Positions 1-9,451 are shown, counted from the stretch's first letter. The stretch is DNA of 64,000 bases from Sphingomonadales bacterium (GCA_014763545.1 JACXVD010000027.1:1-64000); one strand, 5' to 3'. The notes: generated by a model not told the origin, from the letters alone. Translations and numbers: made by a program.

Positions 1-1411
1 GGGCAGGCGGCGAGCCGGGGGGCGGCGCGGAGCCGGGCACCACGTCGAGCGGCCCGTCGCGGAAGCGCAACACCAGCGCCGCTTCGCGCGCCGCACTCGC
101 CGCGTCGGTCAGCGTCCGGCCCGCTGCATCGGTCACGCGGACATAGCCGCGCGCCAGCACATTGTCGGGGTCCAGCGAGGTCATCACCCGTGCCAGCGCG
201 GCCAGCCGCGCCCGGCGATCGTCCAGCGGGCGGGTGAGCAGCGTTGGCACGAGCCGCGCCGCCGCCAGCCGGTCGGCGGCCCGCTGGGCCCGGTGGGCCA
301 GCACGGCGGGCGAGAGCCGCGCCGTGGCCAGCCGCTGCTGCGCCTCGCCCGCCCGGTCCTTCAGCCCGCGTCGCAGCCGCTCGGCCATCTCGTCGAGCCG
401 CTGCGCCTGCGGCTGGAGCAAAGCCTCCGGCCGGGGCAGGCGCTGCGCACGCAATTCCAGCCGCTCGCGCGCAATATCGAGTGGGCGCAGCACCGCGCGT
501 TTCTGGCGCGCGGCCAGTTCGGCCAGCTGCGCCGCCAGTTCCGCCCGCACCGGGACCGCGATTTCGGCGGCGGCGGTGGGGGTCGGCGCACGGCGATCGG
601 CGGCAAAGTCGCACAGGGTCGTATCGGTTTCGTGCCCGACGGCGGATATGACCGGGATGGTGCATTCCGCCACCGCACGCACGACGACTTCCTCGTTGAA
701 GCTCCACAGATCCTCGATCGAACCGCCGCCGCGCGCGACGATGACCAGATCGGGGCGCGGCACCGCACCGCCGGGTGTGAGCGCGGAAAAGCCCCGCACC
801 GCCGCTGCCACCTGCTCCGCCGCGCCCTGCCCCTGCACCAGCACCGGCCAGACCAGAACCTGGCTCGGGAAACGGTCGGCCAGGCGGTGGAGGATGTCGC
901 GGATCACCGCCCCGGTGGGCGAGGTGACGACCCCGATCACGCGGGGGAGGAAGGGCAGCGCGCGCTTGCGCCCCTCGTCGAACAACCCCTCGTCCGCGAG
1001 CCGGGCGCGGGTCTTCTCGAGCAGCGCAAGCAGCGCGCCCTCGCCCGCTATCTCCATCGAATCGACGACGATCTGGTATTTCGAACGGCCGGGATAGGTA
1101 GTCAGCTTGCCGGTGGCGATCACTTCCACCCCGTCTTCCGGGCGGAACGCGAGGCGCTGGGCATTGCCGCGCCACATCACCGCGTCGATCACCGCGCCTT
1201 CATCCTTCAAGCTGGCGTAGAGGTGGCCGGAGGCGGCGCGCTTCACCCCGGAAAGCTCGCCGCGCAGCCGCACGAAGCCGAACTGGTCTTCCACCGCGCG
1301 CTTCAGCCGGGCGGAAATCTCGGTGATGCTCAGCGGCTCGGCGTTGTCCCCGGCGCGCCTGCGCGCTACCAGCCCGGCTGCATCGGCATCATCGAAATCG
1401 GAGTTGGGCAT
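1..1411 (-). CDS. xseA: Exodeoxyribonuclease VII large subunit, 3' end beyond window
   Basis: XseA pairs with XseB to form exonuclease VII, which degrades single-stranded DNA in both directions. About 470 codons lie in the window and the C-terminus is cut off by the left edge. The protein opens [13 protein letters not shown], then shows the OB-fold region with [10 protein letters not shown] and [18 protein letters not shown], the segment [16 protein letters not shown], and the catalytic-domain motifs [13 protein letters not shown]-like and [19 protein letters not shown] long charged coiled-coil region rich in Arg and Ala follows. The ATG (complement of 1409-1411) has a GAGG Shine-Dalgarno about six bases upstream, inside purD. 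The start codon overlaps that of divergent purD by two bases. Recognition is firm; only the end is unseen. Confidence 0.93.
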   Translation of the reverse strand, partial: MPNSDFDDADAAGLVARRRAGDNAEPLSITEISARLKRAVEDQFGFVRLRGELSGVKRAASGHLYASLKDEGAVIDAVMWRGNAQRLAFRPEDGVEVIATGKLTTYPGRSKYQIVVDSMEIAGEGALLALLEKTRARLADEGLFDEGRKRALPFLPRVIGVVTSPTGAVIRDILHRLADRFPSQVLVWPVLVQGQGAAEQVAAAVRGFSALTPGGAVPRPDLVIVARGGGSIEDLWSFNEEVVVRAVAECTIPVISAVGHETDTTLCDFAADRRAPTPTAAAEIAVPVRAELAAQLAELAARQKRAVLRPLDIARERLELRAQRLPRPEALLQPQAQRLDEMAERLRRGLKDRAGEAQQRLATARLSPAVLAHRAQRAADRLAAARLVPTLLTRPLDDRRARLAALARVMTSLDPDNVLARGYVRVTDAAGRTLTDAASAAREAALVLRFRDGPLDVVPGSAPPPGSPPA

Positions 1412-2696
1412 GAACATCCTCTTGCTGGGATCGGGCGGGCGCGAACATGCGCTGGCGTGGAAGCTGGCGCAATCCCGGCTGCTGGCTGGAGCCGAGGATA
1501 AGTTCTACGCCGCGCCGGGCAACCCGGGGATTGCCGAACACGCGCGTTGCATCGCGCTCAACGTGACGGACCACGACAGCGTGATCGCCTTCTGCGAGGA
1601 AGAACAGATCGGGCTGGTGGTGGTCGGGCCGGAGGCGCCGCTGGTCGATGGGCTAGCGGATTCGCTGCGTGCGCGCGGCTTTGCGGTGTTCGGCCCGTCG
1701 AAACGCGCCGCACAGCTCGAAGGCAGCAAGGGTTTCACCAAGGATCTGTGCGAGCGCGCGCAAATCCCGACCGCAGGCTATGTCCGCACCGTCTCGCTCG
1801 AAGCCGCACGGGCAGCGCTCGACACTTTCGCGCCGCCCTATGTCCTCAAGGCGGACGGTCTCGCGGCAGGCAAAGGCGTGGTGATCGCCGAGACGCGCGT
1901 GGAAGCGGACGCCGCGCTGGCCGATATGTTCGGCGGAGCGTTCGGCGAAGCGGGCGCGGAAGTGGTGATCGAGGAATTCATGGAAGGCGAGGAAGCGAGC
2001 TTCTTCGCGCTAACCGACGGCTCGACCATCATGACCTTCGGCAGCGCGCAGGACCACAAGCGCGTTGGCGAGGGCGACACGGGGCCCAATACCGGCGGCA
2101 TGGGCGCCTATAGCCCGGCACGGGTGCTCGACCCGATCACGCGCGGCGAGGTGATGGAAAAGATCATCGGCCGCACGGTCAAGGCAATGGCGGACGAGGG
2201 CATGCCCTATTCGGGCGTGCTCTTTGCCGGGCTGATGCTGACCCGCGAGGGCCCCAAGCTGATCGAATACAATTGCCGCTTCGGCGACCCGGAATGCCAG
2301 GTGATGATGATGCGGCTGGAAAGCGACCTCGGCGAATTGCTCTATGCCTGCGCGACCAATTCGCTCGCCAGCGTCGAACGCGTGAAAATGCGCCGCGAAA
2401 CAGCGCTGACCGTGGTGATGGCCGCCCAGGGCTATCCCGGCACGCCCGAGAAGGGTGGGGCGATCGATCTGGGCAATGCGGAGCAAGCCGGTGCCAAGGT
2501 CTTCCACGCGGGCACGCTGCTGGCGGACGGGCATCTCGTTGCCAATGGCGGCCGCGTGCTCAACGTCACCGCGCTTGGCGGTAATGTCACCGGGGCACAG
2601 GCGGCAGCCTATGCGGCAGTGGACGCGATCGAGGCCCCGACCCTGTTCTGCCGCCGCGACATCGGCTGGCGCGAAGTGGCGCGGGAAACCGCCTAG
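1410..2696 (+). CDS. purD: Phosphoribosylamine--glycine ligase
   Basis: PurD (GARS) joins glycine to phosphoribosylamine with ATP in de novo purine synthesis. The 428-residue protein opens [20 protein letters not shown], the N-terminal nucleotide-like fold signature of the family. It carries the ATP-grasp features [36 protein letters not shown] and the family signature RFGDPECQ near residue 290. The length is normal. An in-frame ATG exists upstream at 1323, but the [10 protein letters not shown] start at 1410 is the family start and is preceded by GGAG at 1400-1403. It diverges from xseA with start codons overlapping in a CATG, so its control elements must lie inside xseA. Confidence 0.95.
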   Translation: MNILLLGSGGREHALAWKLAQSRLLAGAEDKFYAAPGNPGIAEHARCIALNVTDHDSVIAFCEEEQIGLVVVGPEAPLVDGLADSLRARGFAVFGPSKRAAQLEGSKGFTKDLCERAQIPTAGYVRTVSLEAARAALDTFAPPYVLKADGLAAGKGVVIAETRVEADAALADMFGGAFGEAGAEVVIEEFMEGEEASFFALTDGSTIMTFGSAQDHKRVGEGDTGPNTGGMGAYSPARVLDPITRGEVMEKIIGRTVKAMADEGMPYSGVLFAGLMLTREGPKLIEYNCRFGDPECQVMMMRLESDLGELLYACATNSLASVERVKMRRETALTVVMAAQGYPGTPEKGGAIDLGNAEQAGAKVFHAGTLLADGHLVANGGRVLNVTALGGNVTGAQAAAYAAVDAIEAPTLFCRRDIGWREVARETA

Positions 2697-3496
2697 CCCG
2701 TCGCCGCAGCGCGCCCCGCCCGCTGCGGGACGAACAGCACCAGCAGCACGATCGCCGCGCCCAGTACCAGCGAGGCAGCGAGGCGGCTGAGTTCGAGCCC
2801 ACCGTGGCTGACCGGCTTGTCGAGGAAATCGCCGACCACCGCGCCCAGCGGGCGGGTGAGGATGAAGGCGAGCCAGAACAGCGCGACATGGCTGATGCGG
2901 GTCCAGAAATAGGCCGCTGCGACCAGCGCCAGCGCGCCCCCGAAAATCGCCGCCGCGCCCGCATAGCCGAGCGATCCGTCCGCCACCCAATCGCCCAGCG
3001 CCGTGCCCAGCGTCTGCGAGAAGGTGATCGTCAGCCAGTAATAGAGTTCGGCGCGCGGTTCATGCACCGAGGCGACCGAGATACTGCCGAGAGCGCGATG
3101 CCAGACCAGCAGCGAGGCGAGCACCAGGCCGAGCAGCAGCAGCGATCCGCCGGGGTAACCGATCCCCAGCGAGCGGGTCGCAAAGTCGGCCAGCGTCGTA
3201 CCCGCCGTGGTCGAGGCGATAATCGTTGCCCAATAGAGGAATGGGTGGAAACGCCGCGCACGGATCTGCGCCCACACCAGCACCGCCAGCAGCCCGCCGA
3301 AGATGGCCGTGCCGACGAGATAGCCATTGACCGCGCTCGCCTGCCCGCTGGTTTCGCCCAGCCAGCTCATGCTCACCGTGTCGCCCATCGTCTCACCGAA
3401 TGTGGTGGCGAGGATCTTGAGCACCCAGAACCCGAAAGTGACGGCGGGAACTTTGGTCAATGCGCCGGATAGTCGCGCCGCGCCTGCATCATCCAT
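2693..3496 (-). CDS. COG4705-type multi-pass membrane protein
   Basis: This 267-residue integral membrane protein has roughly seven to eight hydrophobic segments. It matches the conserved but poorly characterised COG4705 family as I remember it. The characteristic pattern is internally repeated: [13 protein letters not shown] near the N-terminus, [29 protein letters not shown] and [15 protein letters not shown]. Four T-x-G-x-x-x-(G)D units thus suggest a fourfold pseudo-repeat with acidic residues facing a common site. That would fit a transporter of a small ion, which is inference. An AGGAG lies seven bases before the ATG. The stop overlaps the end of convergent purD by four bases. Function unknown. 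Confidence 0.8.
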   Translation of the reverse strand: MDDAGAARLSGALTKVPAVTFGFWVLKILATTFGETMGDTVSMSWLGETSGQASAVNGYLVGTAIFGGLLAVLVWAQIRARRFHPFLYWATIIASTTAGTTLADFATRSLGIGYPGGSLLLLGLVLASLLVWHRALGSISVASVHEPRAELYYWLTITFSQTLGTALGDWVADGSLGYAGAAAIFGGALALVAAAYFWTRISHVALFWLAFILTRPLGAVVGDFLDKPVSHGGLELSRLAASLVLGAAIVLLVLFVPQRAGRAAATG

Positions 3497-3595
3497 GGCA
3501 AACTCCTGTATGGGAAACTGCCGGGACAGCTAGGTTTTCCGGGCGCCAGGCGCCATAAGCAGCTGCTTAAACCATTCAGGACCAGCAGGAATCCC

Positions 3596-4084
3596 ATGTT
3601 CGAAGCCCGCAAGACCAGCATCGGCCTGACGATCGCCGCCATCGCCCTGCAGGTGGCCGCGACGATCTATTTCCTGATCGACGCCTTGGGCGAAAGCGGG
3701 TCGGGAGGCATCGGGCTGTTCGAAATGCTCGTTGCCGTCGCCCTGCTGGCGGGCATCGCCTATGGCGCGCTGACAGTTCGCCGCCTGCTGGCCGAGGCCG
3801 ATCGGCGCGAACGGGCGCTGGCGCTGGCGCGCGGGGCGCTCTCAGAACTGATCCGGCAACGCTTTGCCCAATGGAGCCTGTCCCGCGCAGAAGCGGAAGT
3901 GGCGCTGTTCGCGCTCAAGGGCTGCTCGATCGCAGAAATCGCGCACTTGCGGGGCGCCGCAAGCGGGACGGTGCGATCGCAGTTGAGCCAGGTCTATGCC
4001 AAGGCCGGGGTCAACGGCCAGCCCATGCTGATGAGCCTGTTCCTCGACGATTTGCTCGACCCGGATGCGCTGGCGACGGGCTGA
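3596..4084 (+). CDS. Membrane-anchored LuxR-type HTH regulator
   Basis: The 162-residue protein has two predicted membrane segments in the first 60 residues (TIAAIALQVAATIYFLI and MLVAVALLAGIAYGAL). A short Arg/Ala-rich linker follows, then a C-terminal helix-turn-helix of the LuxR/GerE type (LSRAEAEVALFALKGCSIAEIAHLRG, then ASGTVRSQLSQVYAKAGV). The layout suggests a transcription factor tethered to the inner membrane that binds DNA with its cytosolic C-terminus. No receiver domain is present, so it is not a classical response regulator. AGGA precedes the ATG. It diverges from the COG4705 gene, which could be its target; that is inference. Confidence 0.75.
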   Translation: MFEARKTSIGLTIAAIALQVAATIYFLIDALGESGSGGIGLFEMLVAVALLAGIAYGALTVRRLLAEADRRERALALARGALSELIRQRFAQWSLSRAEAEVALFALKGCSIAEIAHLRGAASGTVRSQLSQVYAKAGVNGQPMLMSLFLDDLLDPDALATG

Positions 4085-4112
4085 CCTGCCTTCCGCCTGT
4101 CCCACCGGCCAA

Positions 4113-4160
4113 TCACCCCGCCAGACAGTCACCCCGCCAGACAGTCACCCCGCCAGCCTG
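4113..4160. repeat. Three tandem copies of a 16-bp unit
   Basis: Three consecutive copies of the unit TCACCCCGCCAGACAG (the third differs at two bases) occupy the gap between the ends of the convergent LuxR-type and proline-dehydrogenase-like genes. A partial extra copy may precede. It lies directly against the stop codon at 4161. It probably has no coding role and could vary in copy number between strains. Confidence 0.85.
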
Positions 4161-4970
4161 TCATCCCACCAGATCGCGCAATGCCCACCACGGCAGGTAA
4201 GGGCGGCGCAGCGCCTGCTCGATCGCATAGGGCCACCAGCCGGGGCCGAATGGCTGGTAGAGCCGCACCGGCACCTGCCACCTGCGGGCGATCGCCATGG
4301 TGCGCCGCCGGGGCAGGCCGCGGAGCTGTTCCAGCTCCACCGGCGTGCCCGCCTGTCGCAGGAGGCCGAGTGCGGCTTCGGCAAGCGACGGATCGTGGGT
4401 CGCCACGCCAACCGTCGCGCCGCGCCCGGCCAACCGCCGCGCCAGCTGGAGATAGGCCGCGCCGACGTCAGGCGGATCGCCGCCCGGATCGGCCCATTCC
4501 CCCTTGACCAACCGGACGCGACAGGGCGCATCGCGCAGCGCGGCTGCATCGTCCATGCTGCGTGCCCAGCGCGCGGGCAGGGCAAGCCCAGCGCCCGCCG
4601 CCTGGGCCAACGCCAGCGCGCGCGACGCCTGGTCGTGCGTCAGTGCATCGACGATGAGCGGCAGGCCCTGCGCGACGATGTCTCGCACCGCCAGCTCATC
4701 GAACCCGAGCTGCGGCCCCTTGAGCGCCAGCACCGTGTCGCAGCCGCTCGCCTGCAGCCGGGCGGCAAGCGCACGATAGGCCGCGACCACCACCTCCGGC
4801 GGATCGTCATCATGCGCGAAATAGCCCGCGCTGCTGGCAATGCCGCGCCGGGCAAACGCGGCACAGGCCCGTGCCGCCGCTTCCGGCGTCATCTCGGGCA
4901 TGATCCTGCCAAGATGTCCGGGCAGGGCATAGCGCATCGTGCGCAGCCTGCCCGCCAATGCCCCGTTCAC
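4161..4970 (-). CDS. Proline-dehydrogenase-like FAD protein
   Basis: The 269-residue product resembles the TIM-barrel catalytic domain of proline dehydrogenase (PRODH). Visible matches are CRVRLVKGEW, VGVATHDPSLAE, PVELEQLRGLPRRR and, near the C-terminus, VPVRLYQPFGPGWWPYAIEQ, which corresponds to the substrate- and FAD-contacting R-x-Y-x-P-x-G region. Whether the substrate is proline is uncertain, because the protein is shorter than typical monofunctional enzymes and no P5C-dehydrogenase gene is nearby. The start is a GTG whose last two bases lie in the TGA of the upstream acyltransferase-like gene (GTGA overlap), implying translational coupling. The end lies against three tandem 16-mers. 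Confidence 0.72.
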   Translation of the reverse strand: MNGALAGRLRTMRYALPGHLGRIMPEMTPEAAARACAAFARRGIASSAGYFAHDDDPPEVVVAAYRALAARLQASGCDTVLALKGPQLGFDELAVRDIVAQGLPLIVDALTHDQASRALALAQAAGAGLALPARWARSMDDAAALRDAPCRVRLVKGEWADPGGDPPDVGAAYLQLARRLAGRGATVGVATHDPSLAEAALGLLRQAGTPVELEQLRGLPRRRTMAIARRWQVPVRLYQPFGPGWWPYAIEQALRRPYLPWWALRDLVG

Positions 4971-6085
4971 ACCATGCTCCGCCGTGCACGGGCACGCAGC
5001 CATTGCCCGCTGTCGCGCGCCAGTGCGGCCATTCCGACCAGTGAGAAGGGATAGGTGCGCAGCCGCACGCAGGGATGCTGCGACCGGGTCCACAATTCTG
5101 CGATCCAGCCTTCGGCCTCGCCCATGAATTCGAACGCGGAAAGCCCGGCACGCACAGCCTCGCCGACCGCATGGAGCATCAACAGATTGCCCGGCGAACA
5201 GCGGCTGAAGTCTTCGTCGTAACCGATCTTGTAGAGCCAGTAGTGCCCGCCCGACACAACGGCCAGCTGCATGGCGACCGGGCGGCCGTCGATCCGCATA
5301 AAGGCAATACGGCACTGGCCCGCCGCGCTGGCGGCGCGCAGATACTGGCGGAAGAACGCTTCCTTGTCCGGATTGCAGGCGATCGCCGAACCCGCCTCGC
5401 GCTTCCAGCTGCGCAGCTCGACCGCGATCGCCTCGTCGAACAGCGCGTCGAAAGCCGCGGCATCGGGGCTGTGCATGGCAAGGCTCACCCCGCCCAATTC
5501 TTCCGCGCGGCGGCGATAGCGGCGGAAATCCGAGCGGCGGCGGGCCGAGAAATGGCTGTCGGGATCGCCCCAGCTCGCATCGAGCGCCAGCCAGGGGCTT
5601 GGCGTAGCGGGGCGGATCGACAGCAGGCCGCGCCCCCGCATGGCCGCCCGCAAGGGTGGGATCAGCGCCGAACCGGCAGGAAGGCGGGCAAATTCGAGCG
5701 GCTCGTCGAGCCGCGCCAGCTGCTGAGCCAGTCGCTCCACCGCCGCACCATCGCGGCACAGCGCATCGCCGGGTTCGAAGACTTCATCATCCCCGGCCAT
5801 CCGCCACGCGGCCAAGCGCCCCGTTCCTTTGCTCAGCGCGATGCAGGCGTCCGGCCCCCCTGCACCCTCACAGGCAAGGACACGATACTGGCGGCCACGC
5901 AGCAGCGTATCCGCCAGCGCAGCCTGAAATTCGGGAGATTGCGTGGGGAGATCGGCATGGGGCGCGAGCAACTGCCACGCGAGCGCGCCCGGCCAGCCTG
6001 GCTGGTCATGGCACGCGCCGGTCGGCGGTATGGATATTGCGCGATGAAACACTGCCCGGCCTCCGACCGCGCAGTTAGCAGGCAT
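4967..6085 (-). CDS. GNAT-family (BioF2/CelD-like) acyltransferase
   Basis: The 372-residue protein looks like the acetyltransferase family often annotated as BioF2-like or CelD-like. It has a conserved arginine-rich stretch (SARRRSDFRRYRRRAEE) before the catalytic half, then FRQYLRAASAAGQCRIAFMRIDGRPVAMQLAVVSGGHYWLYKIGYDEDF, SPGNLLMLHAVGEAV and FEFMGEAEGWIAELWT, matching the GNAT core and the acyl-CoA-binding loop. Such proteins are often linked to exopolysaccharide or cell-surface modification; the substrate here is unknown. The first Met at 6085 may be too early, and no strong ribosome site decides it. It is coupled to the downstream PRODH-like gene by a 4-base overlap. Confidence 0.72.
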   Translation of the reverse strand: MPANCAVGGRAVFHRAISIPPTGACHDQPGWPGALAWQLLAPHADLPTQSPEFQAALADTLLRGRQYRVLACEGAGGPDACIALSKGTGRLAAWRMAGDDEVFEPGDALCRDGAAVERLAQQLARLDEPLEFARLPAGSALIPPLRAAMRGRGLLSIRPATPSPWLALDASWGDPDSHFSARRRSDFRRYRRRAEELGGVSLAMHSPDAAAFDALFDEAIAVELRSWKREAGSAIACNPDKEAFFRQYLRAASAAGQCRIAFMRIDGRPVAMQLAVVSGGHYWLYKIGYDEDFSRCSPGNLLMLHAVGEAVRAGLSAFEFMGEAEGWIAELWTRSQHPCVRLRTYPFSLVGMAALARDSGQWLRARARRSMV

Positions 6086-6125
6086 ATCCTAAGAAACCGC
6101 CAATTCCCGCGGCGAGCGGGTCGGT

Positions 6126-7136
6126 TCAGCCCAGCTTCTCGGCCATCAGCGCCTTGAGGTCGGCCTCGGGCCGGGCGCCGTAATGGCTGATCACTTCTGC
6201 AGCAGCGATCGCCCCGCGGCGCAGGCAGCGTTCGAGCGGTTCGCCATTGACGTGGCCATAGAGGAACCCTGCGGCGAACAGATCGCCCGCGCCGGTGGTG
6301 TCGACCACCTGTTCGATCGGCTCGGCCGCCACTTCGGCGCGTTCGCCATTGGCCACCGCAACCGCGCCTTCCGCGCTGCGGGTCACCACCAGCACCGGCA
6401 CCTTGCCATCGAGCGCGGCAATGCCGGCCTCGAAGTCGGACGTGCCGGTCAGCGCTTCCAGCTCGGTATGGTTGGCGAACAGGATATCGATCAGCCCGTC
6501 TTCGATCAGCGCACGGAAATCATCTCCGTGGCGGTCGATCACGAAGACTTCGGACAGGGTGAAGGCAACCTTGCGGCCGGCCCCGCGGGCAGCCTCGATC
6601 GCGCGGCGCATGGCAGCGCGCGGTTCCTCGGGATCCCACAGATAGCCTTCGAGATAGAGGATTTTCGCGGCCGCAACCGCTTCGGCATTCAGCGTGGCGG
6701 GCGGCAGGAACTGGCTGGCGCCGAGGAAGGTGTTCATCGTGCGCTGCGCGTCGGGGGTGACGAAGATCAGGCAGCGCGCGGTCGGCGGATCGGTGTCGGT
6801 ATTCTTGGTCGGGCGCACGGGCGTGTCGAAATCGATCCCCACCGCCCGGATATCGTGCGCGAACACCTCGCCCAGCTGGTCGTCCGCGACCTGGCCGATG
6901 AAGGCGCATTGCGCCCCCAGCGCCGACAGGCCGGCCAGCGTATTGGCCGCGCTGCCGCCCGAAATCTCGCGCGCGGGGCCCATCGCGTCGTACAGCTCGC
7001 GCGCGCGGTCGGTATCGACCAGCGTCATCCCGCCCTTGTTCAGGCCCAGTTCCTCGATCAGCTCGTCATTGCAGGGCGACATCACGTCGACGATGGCATT
7101 GCCGATGGCGATCACATCGTAGCGGGCTTCGGTCAT
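6126..7136 (-). CDS. Adenosine kinase, PfkB family
   Basis: This 336-residue PfkB/ribokinase-fold sugar kinase has the N-terminal signature DVIAIGNAIVDVMSPC, the substrate-binding GGSAANTLAGLSALG motif and the C-terminal anion-hole and catalytic motif DTTGAGDLFAAGFLYG with its catalytic Asp. The spacing and N-terminus match proteins annotated as adenosine kinase in alphaproteobacteria, which would phosphorylate adenosine to AMP in purine salvage. Substrate specificity is inferred from overall resemblance. AAGGA sits seven bases before the ATG. The 120-base gap to the divergent EI24 gene must hold its promoter. Confidence 0.88.
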   Translation of the reverse strand: MTEARYDVIAIGNAIVDVMSPCNDELIEELGLNKGGMTLVDTDRARELYDAMGPAREISGGSAANTLAGLSALGAQCAFIGQVADDQLGEVFAHDIRAVGIDFDTPVRPTKNTDTDPPTARCLIFVTPDAQRTMNTFLGASQFLPPATLNAEAVAAAKILYLEGYLWDPEEPRAAMRRAIEAARGAGRKVAFTLSEVFVIDRHGDDFRALIEDGLIDILFANHTELEALTGTSDFEAGIAALDGKVPVLVVTRSAEGAVAVANGERAEVAAEPIEQVVDTTGAGDLFAAGFLYGHVNGEPLERCLRRGAIAAAEVISHYGARPEADLKALMAEKLG

Positions 7137-7256
7137 GGGAATCCTTGTAACTTGGGGGGCTAAGCAATGACTGCGACAGTCTGTGGAGCGCGCCTAGCCG
7201 GTCGGGCCGCGCAGGCCAAGGCTTTGCGCGCGGGCAATTGTCGCTAAACTCCCCAT

Positions 7257-7946
7257 ATGACCGGTGTTCCTTCCGCATTGCTGCGCGCGATCGGCCAGTT
7301 GGGCGATCGTGCGGTGCTGGCAATCGTCGCCAAGTCGATGGCGATCACGCTGGCGATCTTCGCCGCGCTCGCGCTGGCCCTGTGGGAGCTGCTGGGCTGG
7401 GCGGCGGAGCATTATGCCGCCGGATATGGGGCGGCGGGCGCGGCGCTCGGGCTGGTGCTGGGGGTGGTCGCTGCCTGGCTGTTGTTCCGCTTCGTGGCGC
7501 TGGCGGTGGTCCAGTTCTTCGCCGACGAGATCGTGCTGGCGGTCGAGCGGCGGCATTATCCGCAAGCCGCCGCGAGCGCGCGGACCATCCCGTTTCGCGA
7601 GGAACTGGCAAACAGCCTCGCCGCGCTGGCGCGGGCGGTGCTGGTCAATCTGGTCGCCTTGCCGGTCGGGCTGGTGTTGCTGGTTACCGGCGTCGGCACT
7701 GCGCTGTGGTTCTGGGCGGTCAATGCATGGCTGCTGGGGCGCGAATTGCAGGACATGGCCTGGCTGCGCCACGCCCACAGCCCCGGTGCACCCCCGCCGA
7801 TGAGCGGTGGAACGCGCTTTTTGCTCGGCGGGGCGATTGCCGCGCTGCTGCTGGTGCCTTTCGCCAATCTGCTGGCTCCGGTAATCGGGGCGGCGGCTGC
7901 GACCCATCTGGTGCAGCGGCGCAAGGGAGTGGGGAATGGCGCGTAA
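7257..7946 (+). CDS. EI24/CysZ-like membrane protein
   Basis: The 229-residue protein has about five hydrophobic segments (for instance AITLAIFAALALALWELLG, ALGLVLGVVAAWLLFRFVAL and LVNLVALPVGLVLLVTGVG). It also has the EI24-type features FADEIVLAVERRHYP and FWAVNAWLLGRELQDM. EI24/CysZ proteins include the sulfate importer CysZ, but the substrate is not established for this branch. There is no obvious Shine-Dalgarno. The 3' end overlaps the next gene, a lipoprotein, by 11 bases, so the two are likely co-translated. Confidence 0.78.
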   Translation: MTGVPSALLRAIGQLGDRAVLAIVAKSMAITLAIFAALALALWELLGWAAEHYAAGYGAAGAALGLVLGVVAAWLLFRFVALAVVQFFADEIVLAVERRHYPQAAASARTIPFREELANSLAALARAVLVNLVALPVGLVLLVTGVGTALWFWAVNAWLLGRELQDMAWLRHAHSPGAPPPMSGGTRFLLGGAIAALLLVPFANLLAPVIGAAAATHLVQRRKGVGNGA

Positions 7947-8382
7947 CACTCTGAAACTCGTACTGGCGCTCGCGCCGGTGGCGATGTTGGCGGCCTGCGG
8001 GGCGAGCGGCACGGCACCTGTGCGCAGCGCCTCTTCCGCGCCGCCGCCCGTGCGTAGCGTCCCGATCCCGCCGACCAATCCCAAGCCGCCGGAAACCAGC
8101 GGTTTTCGCGCGGCCAAGGTGATGAGCCTGCCCGGGCTCGAAGGCGTCATCGGCGCCAACGCAGCCAGCCTGCAGCGCCAGTTCGGCCTTGCCCGGCTCG
8201 ACGTGTGGGAAGGCGATGCGCGCAAGCTGCAGTTCAGCGGCGACGCCTGCGTGCTCGACATCTATCTCTATCCGCCGGCACCGGGGAAAGAGCCGACCGC
8301 CGCCTATCTCGATGCACGCCGCGCGAGCGACGGGCTGGACGTCGACCGGGCCGCTTGCGTCCGGGCGCTCAAGGCACGCTGA
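7936..8382 (+). CDS. Small lipoprotein of unknown function
   Basis: The 148-residue product starts with a lipoprotein signal peptide, MARNTLKLVLALAPVAMLAAC, with the lipobox LAAC and Cys21 as the predicted lipidated residue. A proline-rich linker (residues 30-55) leads to a small domain with two further cysteines (GDACVLDIYLYPP and RAACVRALKAR) that could form a disulfide. It overlaps the EI24-type gene by 11 bases. I do not recognise the family. It is likely anchored in the outer or inner membrane facing the periplasm. Confidence 0.75.
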   Translation: MARNTLKLVLALAPVAMLAACGASGTAPVRSASSAPPPVRSVPIPPTNPKPPETSGFRAAKVMSLPGLEGVIGANAASLQRQFGLARLDVWEGDARKLQFSGDACVLDIYLYPPAPGKEPTAAYLDARRASDGLDVDRAACVRALKAR

Positions 8383-8485
8383 CCCCCGCCGATTGGCCGG
8401 GAAAGGCGCCGGGTAACGCGATCTTAGGCAAATTGCGGCACCAAACGCGCCATTGGACGCAGCCAATCCAATGAGGGTGCCGCAA

Positions 8486-9427
8486 ATGACGATGCAATTT
8501 CCTGAACTCGCGCGCCAGGTGGCCGAAGATGGCGCGGTCAGCGCCGACGAGATCCTGGCGCTGCGCCAGCTCGGCTGGGGCGACGGCCAGATCAGCGCCG
8601 CCGAAGCCGAAGCGATTTTTGCCATCAACCGCCAGATCGCCCAGCCGAGCGTGCAATGGGTCGATTTCTTCGTCGAGGCGCTGGGCGAATATGTGCTCAA
8701 CGGCACCCCGCCGCGTGGTTATGTCGACGATGCCGAGACCGAATGGCTGATCGGCGCGCTGGACCATGACGGCAGGCTGGAGAGCATGGCCGAGCTGGAA
8801 CTGCTGGTACGCGTGATGGAGCGCGCCACCAATGTACCCGACAGGCTGAAACATTATGCGCTGCGCCAGGTCGAAACGGCGGTGCTGACCGGCACCGGCC
8901 CGACCCGCGACGGCGGCGAATTGTCCGACAGCCACATCACCACCGCCGAGTGCCGCCTGGTGCGGCGGATGATCTTCGCCAGCGGCGGCCATGGCCCGGC
9001 TGCCGTAACCCGCTACGATGCGGAAATGCTGTTCCGGCTGAAGGACGAAACGCTGGGCGAAGCCAATGCCGCCGAATGGGACCAGCTGTTCGTCGATGGG
9101 GTGGCGAATTATCTCAAGGGATTCCAGCTGCATAACGCACAGCTGAGCCACGCCCGCGCGAAGGAGCTGGAAAGCTTCATCGCCGACAGCCGCCCCAGCG
9201 TGGGCCGGTTCATGGGCGCGATGGCGCGCGAAGTGCCGCAGGTGCGCAACCATTTCGGCAAGGTGTTCGGCAAGAATGCCTCGGCCACACGCTATTTCGA
9301 GGCCGAAGCGGCAGGCAATCTGGTGACCGACGACGAAGATGCCTGGCTCGAAAAGATGATCGACGCCGATGGCGAGGTGGACGATCTCGAACGCGCGCTG
9401 CTCGCCCGGATCGCCGCGGGCGACTGA
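8486..9427 (+). CDS. Acidic helical-repeat protein, unknown function
   Basis: The roughly 313-residue cytosolic protein has no signal peptide. It contains several repeats around an EF-hand-like acidic loop: EDGAVSADEI, GDGQISAAEAEAIF, DHDGRLESMAELEL and DADGEVDDLERALL. Each is followed by helices, and segments such as WVDFFVEALGEYVLNG and WDQLFVDGVANYLKG repeat with the same spacing. The pattern recalls TerB-like or calcium-binding helical folds, but I cannot name the family. The ATG at 8486 is chosen because GAGGG lies eight bases upstream; earlier in-frame ATGs at 8453 and 8471 lack such a site. The gene stands alone on its strand. Confidence 0.72.
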   Translation: MTMQFPELARQVAEDGAVSADEILALRQLGWGDGQISAAEAEAIFAINRQIAQPSVQWVDFFVEALGEYVLNGTPPRGYVDDAETEWLIGALDHDGRLESMAELELLVRVMERATNVPDRLKHYALRQVETAVLTGTGPTRDGGELSDSHITTAECRLVRRMIFASGGHGPAAVTRYDAEMLFRLKDETLGEANAAEWDQLFVDGVANYLKGFQLHNAQLSHARAKELESFIADSRPSVGRFMGAMAREVPQVRNHFGKVFGKNASATRYFEAEAAGNLVTDDEDAWLEKMIDADGEVDDLERALLARIAAGD

Positions 9428-9451
9428 TCCGGGCCGGTCGCGAGGCCGGTT

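Noticed and set aside
4113-4160. CRISPR-like array from the 16-bp tandem repeats
   Set aside because: Units are directly adjacent without spacers.
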